From Clostridiales bacterium (GTDB lineage Bacteria; Bacillota; Clostridia; Tissierellales; Sedimentibacteraceae): a stretch of DNA of 10,703 nt. The DNA is taken from contig DNNJ01000327.1 of NCBI GenBank assembly GCA_003487955.1, positions 1-10,703 of the forward strand. Direction: 5' to 3'. The position numbers and the translations under genes are program-made. Shown piece after piece: positions 7,229-10,703 of this stretch (positions within the stretch are counted from its first letter, which is position 1; every line of letters begins with the position of its first letter). The notes below the pieces were generated by a model, which did no database searches, had not been told where the DNA came from, and saw only the letters and a list, made by a program, of their open reading frames with translations.

Positions 7229-7249
7229 TTCGTCATATGTTCGTCATAT
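7229..7249. repeat. Tandem 10-mer with 11-bp period upstream of the xer promoter
   Basis: TTCGTCATAT occurs at 7229-7238 and again at 7240-7249, one helical turn apart, about 20-45 bp upstream of the xer -35. ATGACGAT at 7298-7305 is close to the inverse. In-phase repeats at this distance could bind a regulator or the recombinase itself, which is inference. The rest of 7250-7321 shows no gene. Confidence 0.5.
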
Positions 7250-7321
7250 CCGGCTCATATATTGTTCAAAATGATATTCCAAGGGATATTCATGACAATG
7301 ACGATAGGCTGTTTTAGCAAG

Positions 7322-7338
7322 TGTGCAAAATTTCAAGT
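7322..7338 (+). repeat. Left terminal inverted repeat of the element
   Basis: TGTGCAAAATTTCAAGT is the exact reverse complement of 10681-10697. Confidence 0.9.
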
Positions 7339-7452
7339 AATATGTGGATTGTAGTCTATTTTATAACACATATCGACACGTTTCTTGTATTTTTTCTAAT
7401 ATTCTACATGTAAATTTAACATTTATTCAAAAATATCCACACACTACTTGAA
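7332..7452. repeat. Left-end long hairpin with element-specific 109-bp filler
   Basis: TTCAAGTA (7332-7339) pairs with TACTTGAA (7445-7452), then after 3 nt TGTGGAT (7343-7349) pairs with ATCCACA (7435-7441), enclosing an AT-rich loop of about 85 nt. The 109 nt between the terminal 17-mer and the 96-bp module (7339-7447) have no counterpart at the right end, where only 20 nt occupy that position. No ORF is seen in the segment. Confidence 0.7.
7401..7430 (-). promoter_or_regulatory. Possible outward-facing promoter at the element's left end
   Basis: On the minus strand TTGAAT (complement of 7425-7430) and TAGAAT (complement of 7401-7406) are 18 nt apart and point out of the element towards the xer gene. 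The sequence is AT-rich, so chance matches are likely. Confidence 0.3.
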
Positions 7453-7543
7453 CTATCCGAGAAGTTACACTATCCGAGAAGAAATTTGCAAATGAAGTCA
7501 GTAAGCCGTCTTTGTTAAAAATCTTCTCGGATATTGTTAATCT
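7448..7543 (+). repeat. Left copy of the 96-bp subterminal inverted module
   Basis: The sequence runs from TTGAACTATCCGAGAAG to GTTAATCT and matches the reverse complement of 10565-10660 over its full 96 nt without gaps, with four mismatches by my alignment. It contains three TATCCGAGA cores: direct at 7454-7462 and 7471-7479, and inverted at 7525-7533. TATCCGAGAAGA (7471-7482) and TCTTCTCGGATA (7522-7533) form a 12-bp stem around a conserved 39-nt interval. The module ends 13 nt beyond the stop codon of the third recombinase. Confidence 0.9.
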
Positions 7544-7556
7544 CATATTCTGGAAC

Positions 7557-8582
7557 TCAAGTTAAAAAATCCGGTAATCCATTTTCCAAAAGTTCAGAAG
7601 ACCGCTTCGATTCAGCGGTGGGAAACCAGCGCTGGTTCCATTCTATGATGTGCCTGTTGATACTACCCTGCGAAAGTTCAGCGTAACGCTCGGTTGTCGT
7701 TATGGAAGAGTGTCCAAGAAAATTTTTTATCACCATTATCGGTACACCTGCCTCCAACATATGGGTTGCGGTTGAATGTCTCATAGTATGCGGTGAATAG
7801 CTATACTCGCGAAACAGAGTTGGATACTGTTTCTTTGCAAGTCCGAGATACTTCCTGAAAATTTCTTCGATGCAGGATATGCTCATATGCTCGTTGGTCT
7901 GGCTGGAGAAGATGTGCCGATTCAAATCGGTTACGATCCCAAAACGGATTAAATATTCTTTCAGTAATTGTGCACAAGGTCTTGCGATTATAATTCGTCG
8001 AGTTTTACCGCCTTTTCCTGTTATAGTGAGCTTTGCATTGTCGTCCTGAAATTGCACATTGCGTACTACAAGATCGCAAGTTTCCTGTGCTCTCGCACCG
8101 CTGGCGTACATCAAGTTGAGCAGCATCTTGTTACGCATACCGATTTTCGTTTTACTATCAGGCATATTAATTAAAGCCGATACTTCATCGCGGGTAAATA
8201 CCGTCCGAGATTTTCTCAGCGGTGTTTTAACCGGGACCCGCTTGACGGCGTTCATAAAAACAGTTGCTGCGTCAATGTTCCTGTTTTGTGTATACTCGCC
8301 AAAGGATGAGAGTGCGGTCAGACGCAGGTTTCGTGTTGTAACAGACGATTTGCGCTCAGTTTCCAACCACAGCAAAAAGCTATTTATTGTGTCGAAGTCC
8401 AACAGCTTGAATCTGATGTCGTTTGCAGAGATATTTTTCTTGTCGAATAGATATTCTATCAATAAACGGAAAGAATATTTGTATGAGCGGATGGTGTTCT
8501 GGCTCAGACCTTTTGAATAAGGCATATATTCTGTGAAGAAGTTTTCAAGCAAATCCATAAATTCGAGGGTTTTATTCTTCAT
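7557..8582 (-). CDS. Third tyrosine recombinase of the trio (RitC position)
   Basis: The product is 341 aa from ATG 8582, chosen over an in-frame ATG at 8612 because GGAG lies 7 nt before 8582 and nothing suitable precedes 8612. An N-terminal core-binding domain (about 8-105, LSQNTIRSYKYSFRLLIEYLF) precedes a catalytic domain (about 125-305). All catalytic residues are visible: R164 (SGARAQE), the beta-hairpin lysine at 190 or 193 (GKGGKTRR), H265 and R268 (SPHTMRHST), H291 (LGHSS) and nucleophile Y300 (TTERYAEL). It is the only trio member with the complete canonical set. The start overlaps the end of the preceding gene by 11 nt, implying translational coupling. The family is clear; the RitC label rests on position. 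Confidence 0.9.
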   Translation of the reverse strand: MKNKTLEFMDLLENFFTEYMPYSKGLSQNTIRSYKYSFRLLIEYLFDKKNISANDIRFKLLDFDTINSFLLWLETERKSSVTTRNLRLTALSSFGEYTQNRNIDAATVFMNAVKRVPVKTPLRKSRTVFTRDEVSALINMPDSKTKIGMRNKMLLNLMYASGARAQETCDLVVRNVQFQDDNAKLTITGKGGKTRRIIIARPCAQLLKEYLIRFGIVTDLNRHIFSSQTNEHMSISCIEEIFRKYLGLAKKQYPTLFREYSYSPHTMRHSTATHMLEAGVPIMVIKNFLGHSSITTTERYAELSQGSINRHIIEWNQRWFPTAESKRSSELLENGLPDFLT

Positions 8583-9567
8583 AGAGGGTCTCCGAGAACA
8601 CGCCATCCCCATAGGATTCGAAGCGTTCGATATACTCTGGGAACATGTCGCCGTTGAATTTTAGATACTTTTCAGTCCCGTTCATATCAGAATGTCCAAG
8701 ATACACGGATAAAAACGGTACCGAATCATCTATTAGACGGCCATTCTTTTCAGCCTGTGCAAAAGACTTGACAGCGAACAGATGCCGGAAACAATTTAGA
8801 CATTGCCCTCGTTTATGAGGTTCCGGCTTCACATAGATTCCGGCGGCTTGTAAAATCTGAATGAACACAAATTCCGCCGCTCTCCTATGAAAGTGTTTTT
8901 TGTCGGTTTTACCTGCGGGGAACACAAAGGCATTTGGATTGTTTGCAAGTCCCATTGCTGCGATGTAGCCCCGCAATATTTCTGTCAAGCTCTTACTCAT
9001 AGGCACGAACCGCTGCTTATTGCATTTAGTGTGTTTCAGCCAAAGAACTCCATCATCAAGGTTGACATCACTTATTTGGAGGGAGAGGGTTTCGCTCAAG
9101 CGTAAACCGCACCCATACAGCAATCTAAGCAGCATGGGAAACATAAACCTGACATATCGGCTGGTCGGGCGGCTCTTCACGTACTCAAGTGTATCCACTG
9201 TATGAAATATCTTTTCAATTTCATCCTCAGAAAAAAGATACGGAACGTAGCTGTCTGTGCACTTCGGACGTCTCGGAATAAAAACGGAGATCTCACAAAA
9301 CCTCAGATACTCAAGAAATTTGCGTAGTATGCTTACTTTCACACTCACAGTCCTTGAAGTATTGATTTCTAAAAGTTGCTTAATCCAGCCGTTTACAATA
9401 CCTTCATCTATGGTTTTTTCAATCACTCCGATTTCCACCAAATAACGGTCGAAATTGGACAGAGCCACACGTATGTTGATGCGGGTATTGAGAGCGGAAG
9501 TTGTATTTCTCAGTGCGATGTGTTCCTCAAGTTCATCCTTGAATATGCTTTTAAATGCTGACATCAT
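8572..9567 (-). CDS. Second tyrosine recombinase of the trio (RitB position)
   Basis: The product is 331 aa. The ATG at 9567 overlaps the preceding TGA as ATGA; a second ATG follows immediately (9564), and AGGTGG upstream fits either. The N-terminal core-binding domain covers about 8-105 and the catalytic domain about 112-310. Visible residues are R156 (YGCGLRLSE), candidate lysines at 178-184 (KHTKCNKQRFVPM), R261 within LNCFRHLF, H292 (YLGHSD) and nucleophile Y301 (GTEKYLKF). The first His of the HxxR box is Asn258 (codon AAT). A 22-residue insertion-like stretch with Cys and basic residues (GIYVKPEPHKRGQCLNC) precedes it. It is translationally coupled to both neighbours. Whether it is catalytic or structural cannot be decided here. 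Confidence 0.9.
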   Translation of the reverse strand: MMSAFKSIFKDELEEHIALRNTTSALNTRINIRVALSNFDRYLVEIGVIEKTIDEGIVNGWIKQLLEINTSRTVSVKVSILRKFLEYLRFCEISVFIPRRPKCTDSYVPYLFSEDEIEKIFHTVDTLEYVKSRPTSRYVRFMFPMLLRLLYGCGLRLSETLSLQISDVNLDDGVLWLKHTKCNKQRFVPMSKSLTEILRGYIAAMGLANNPNAFVFPAGKTDKKHFHRRAAEFVFIQILQAAGIYVKPEPHKRGQCLNCFRHLFAVKSFAQAEKNGRLIDDSVPFLSVYLGHSDMNGTEKYLKFNGDMFPEYIERFESYGDGVFSETLYEE

Positions 9568-10502
9568 AGCACCACCTTTCCAGCAAGGAAATCTGCAAAC
9601 CCGTCTGTAGCCTTGGGGACGGCAAGTGCATATGCCCTTAACTGTTCGATGTCAAGACGTGCATAGCTTTTAATGGCGTTTGTGTCGATGTGACCAAGCG
9701 TCTTCCTGACAACATCATACGGGATATTGTCGTTCACCATGGAACTGGCAAGCGATGAACGGAACGCATTCGACCCCGCTCTGCGGGCACCGGCTTCTAT
9801 TCCGGCTCTTCGCAAGTTTCGTCGAATAATTATGCCAATATTTGTGATGTGATTATACGGCACTGTCTTATTCAGAAAAATGCAAGGGTTGTTACTGTTA
9901 GGGCGTTCGTCCTTTATATAGCACTGTATAGCCTCCTTAATTTCCGGCAGTAAAGGCAATTCTAATGGGGAGCCTGTCTTTTTCTGAACAAGCCGAATGA
10001 CATCGGCATCAAAGTCAACTTCGTCAAATGAGAGTAATGCAATGTCGCTGCTTCGGATTCCTAACCGGGTTACCAGCAGAACAACAGCATAATTACGTTT
10101 GCTGTTGTTTCTTGCCGTGTTTTCTAATTGCTGTATCTCCTTAATGGAGTAAACCGATGGCATCGGTTGTGGGTGTTTGTATAGCGGAATCACATGCGAA
10201 TAATCCCGATCTGTGTATCCTGCATTAACCAAAAATCGCAGGAATGTCCTTACTGGCGTCAGGTAACAGTTGCTTTTGAGCGCACAGCACGCTGCCGACA
10301 CATTGCTTGCATTGATAAACTCAGGACATTCACAGCCGATGCTGACGAGGTTTTCGAGAAACCACCTGTCTCTTTTGATATATAGTTTTATGGAACTCTC
10401 TCTAAGTCCGTTTCGTGTGCAATGCTCACTGTAGCTGATAAGCAATTGTTCCAATTCGGCTGGTAATGCGTTTGAAATTGCGTTGTTGTTCTGATTTGCC
10501 AT
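9564..10502 (-). CDS. First tyrosine recombinase of the trio (RitA position)
   Basis: The product is 312 aa. GGAGG lies 8 nt before ATG 10502, the best ribosome binding site of the operon. The N-terminal core-binding domain covers about 15-110 (ELEQLLISYSEHC ... YLTPVRTFLRFLVNAGY) and the catalytic domain about 118-295. Visible residues are R150 (LGIRSSDI), lysine 174 or 175 (QKKTGSPLELPLLPEI), R248 (NAFRSSLAS), H271 (LGHID) and nucleophile Y280 (SYARLDIEQL). The KTGSPLELPL and RSSLAS segments resemble integrases of Tn554/RIT type. The HxxR His is replaced by Asn245 (codon AAT). The gene is expressed first in the operon and its TGA overlaps the next ATG. Confidence 0.9.
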   Translation of the reverse strand: MANQNNNAISNALPAELEQLLISYSEHCTRNGLRESSIKLYIKRDRWFLENLVSIGCECPEFINASNVSAACCALKSNCYLTPVRTFLRFLVNAGYTDRDYSHVIPLYKHPQPMPSVYSIKEIQQLENTARNNSKRNYAVVLLVTRLGIRSSDIALLSFDEVDFDADVIRLVQKKTGSPLELPLLPEIKEAIQCYIKDERPNSNNPCIFLNKTVPYNHITNIGIIIRRNLRRAGIEAGARRAGSNAFRSSLASSMVNDNIPYDVVRKTLGHIDTNAIKSYARLDIEQLRAYALAVPKATDGFADFLAGKVVL

Positions 10503-10564
10503 TTCATAATCCTCCGTAAACTTTATTCAGCTTTTGCTGTGCTGATAGTTTGTGGAGAATTGGC

Positions 10565-10660
10565 AGATTAACACTATCCGAGAAGATTTTTAACAAAGAC
10601 GGCTTACTGACTGCATTTGCCAATTTCTTCTCGGATAGTATAACTTCTCGGATAGTTCAA
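10565..10660 (-). repeat. Right copy of the 96-bp subterminal inverted module
   Basis: This is the inverted partner of 7448-7543, with 92 of 96 positions identical by my alignment. It carries TATCCGAGA at 10575-10583 and its inverse at 10629-10637 and 10646-10654. The same 12-bp stem (10575-10586 / 10626-10637) is retained. It lies about 60 nt upstream of the first recombinase start, so the operon's promoter and the end-binding sites probably overlap. A weak promoter-like pair, TTGTTA and TGTTAA with a 17-nt spacer, lies inside the module on the minus strand. Confidence 0.9.
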
Positions 10661-10661
10661 A

Positions 10662-10681
10662 TTATCCGAGATCTCGGATAA
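10662..10681. repeat. Right-end 20-bp perfect palindrome
   Basis: TTATCCGAGATCTCGGATAA is its own reverse complement and consists of two abutting inverted TATCCGAGA cores. With flanking bases the symmetry extends to 10656-10687 (32 nt) with one unpaired position. It is absent from the left end. Confidence 0.9.
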
Positions 10682-10697
10682 CTTGAAATTTTGCACA
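10681..10697 (-). repeat. Right terminal inverted repeat of the element
   Basis: This is the exact reverse complement of 7322-7338. The last six bases of the window (10698-10703) match the left flank only partly. Confidence 0.9.
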
Positions 10698-10703
10698 TGT
10701 TCT

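Larger units (their letters stand above)
7322..10697. mobile_element. RIT-type (recombinase-in-trio) mobile element, 3376 bp
   Basis: Three consecutive, overlapping minus-strand genes encode three different tyrosine recombinases. They are flanked by an exact 17-bp terminal inverted repeat (7322-7338 / 10681-10697) and a 96-bp subterminal inverted module (7448-7543 / 10565-10660). No cargo gene is present. This fits the RIT class, in which three tyrosine recombinases lie between inverted ends. Tn554-type transposons also encode three proteins, but with a long TnpB and a short non-recombinase TnpC. The coding region is visibly more GC-rich than the flanking host genes, consistent with transfer. 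Limits are set at the exact repeats; weak similarity continues outward (AG-AA- at 7316-7321 and 10698-10703). The target duplication cannot be checked because the window ends at 10703. Confidence 0.85.

Noticed and set aside
7332..7452. Integron attC site or structured regulatory RNA
   Set aside because: There is no R-box/L-box arrangement, gene cassette or integron integrase. The hairpin sits exactly within the element end and is better explained as end structure.
7448..7543. CRISPR-like repeats at the element ends
   Set aside because: The TATCCGAGA copies are short, occur in both orientations and are unevenly spaced, with no unique spacers of equal length and no cas genes.
8059..8520. 153-codon open frame on the plus strand
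   Set aside because: It is antisense to the third trio recombinase, whose catalytic motifs are complete, and it lacks a convincing ribosome binding site or domain.
8583..8612. Upstream start (8612) for the third trio recombinase
   Set aside because: There is no ribosome binding site before 8612, and it would lengthen the overlap with the previous gene to 41 nt. GGAG precedes ATG 8582 at proper spacing.
7322..10697. Tn554-type transposon
   Set aside because: Tn554 encodes TnpA, a TnpB of over 600 residues and a small TnpC, and lacks long inverted ends. Here three recombinases of 312-341 aa lie between inverted repeats.

Overview
The window looks like a low-GC Clostridia chromosome (Firmicutes). 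The support is AT-rich coding with strong AGGAGG-type ribosome binding sites, the mutL-miaA-hfq order, an endonuclease-type MutL with DQHA(X)2E(X)4E, a LexA/DinR-type SOS operator (CGAAC-N4-GTTC) and a divergent lexA/yneA pair. A Sedimentibacter- or Tissierella-like host is possible, but I cannot fix the genus from this sequence.

Layout. (1) 1-5021 is a co-directional plus-strand housekeeping run: mutL (mismatch repair), miaA (tRNA isopentenylation), hfq (RNA chaperone), a PLP enzyme of the methionine gamma-lyase-like/YnbB family, and a small four-cysteine zinc-ribbon protein. Copies of a hairpin-forming intergenic repeat lie upstream of mutL and between miaA and hfq. (2) 4977-6147 is an SOS module. 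lexA (minus) and a yneA-like LysM division inhibitor (plus) diverge from a 144-bp region with three candidate LexA boxes, one of them inside the yneA promoter spacer. Each gene ends in a clear hairpin terminator. (3) 6166-7210 is a chromosomal XerC/D-like tyrosine recombinase (minus) with its own promoter. (4) 7322-10697 is a complete-looking 3.38-kb mobile element of the RIT (recombinase-in-trio) type. Three different tyrosine recombinases are encoded in one overlapping minus-strand operon, with no cargo gene, between complex inverted ends.

The RIT-type element is the most interesting part. Its ends share an exact 17-bp terminal inverted repeat and a 96-bp subterminal inverted module (92/96 identical by my alignment). 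They carry eight copies of the 9-mer TATCCGAGA (three left, five right), which are plausible recombinase-binding sites. The two ends differ in one place: the right end has a 20-bp perfect palindrome where the left end has a different 109-bp segment inside its own long hairpin. The first two recombinases have Asn where the catalytic HxxR His is expected, while the third keeps the full R-K-H-R-H-Y set. This suggests a division of labour in the trio. The element is visibly more GC-rich than the host genes and sits upstream of the xer promoter. The window stops 6 bases beyond the right terminal repeat, so the target duplication and right flank cannot be seen.
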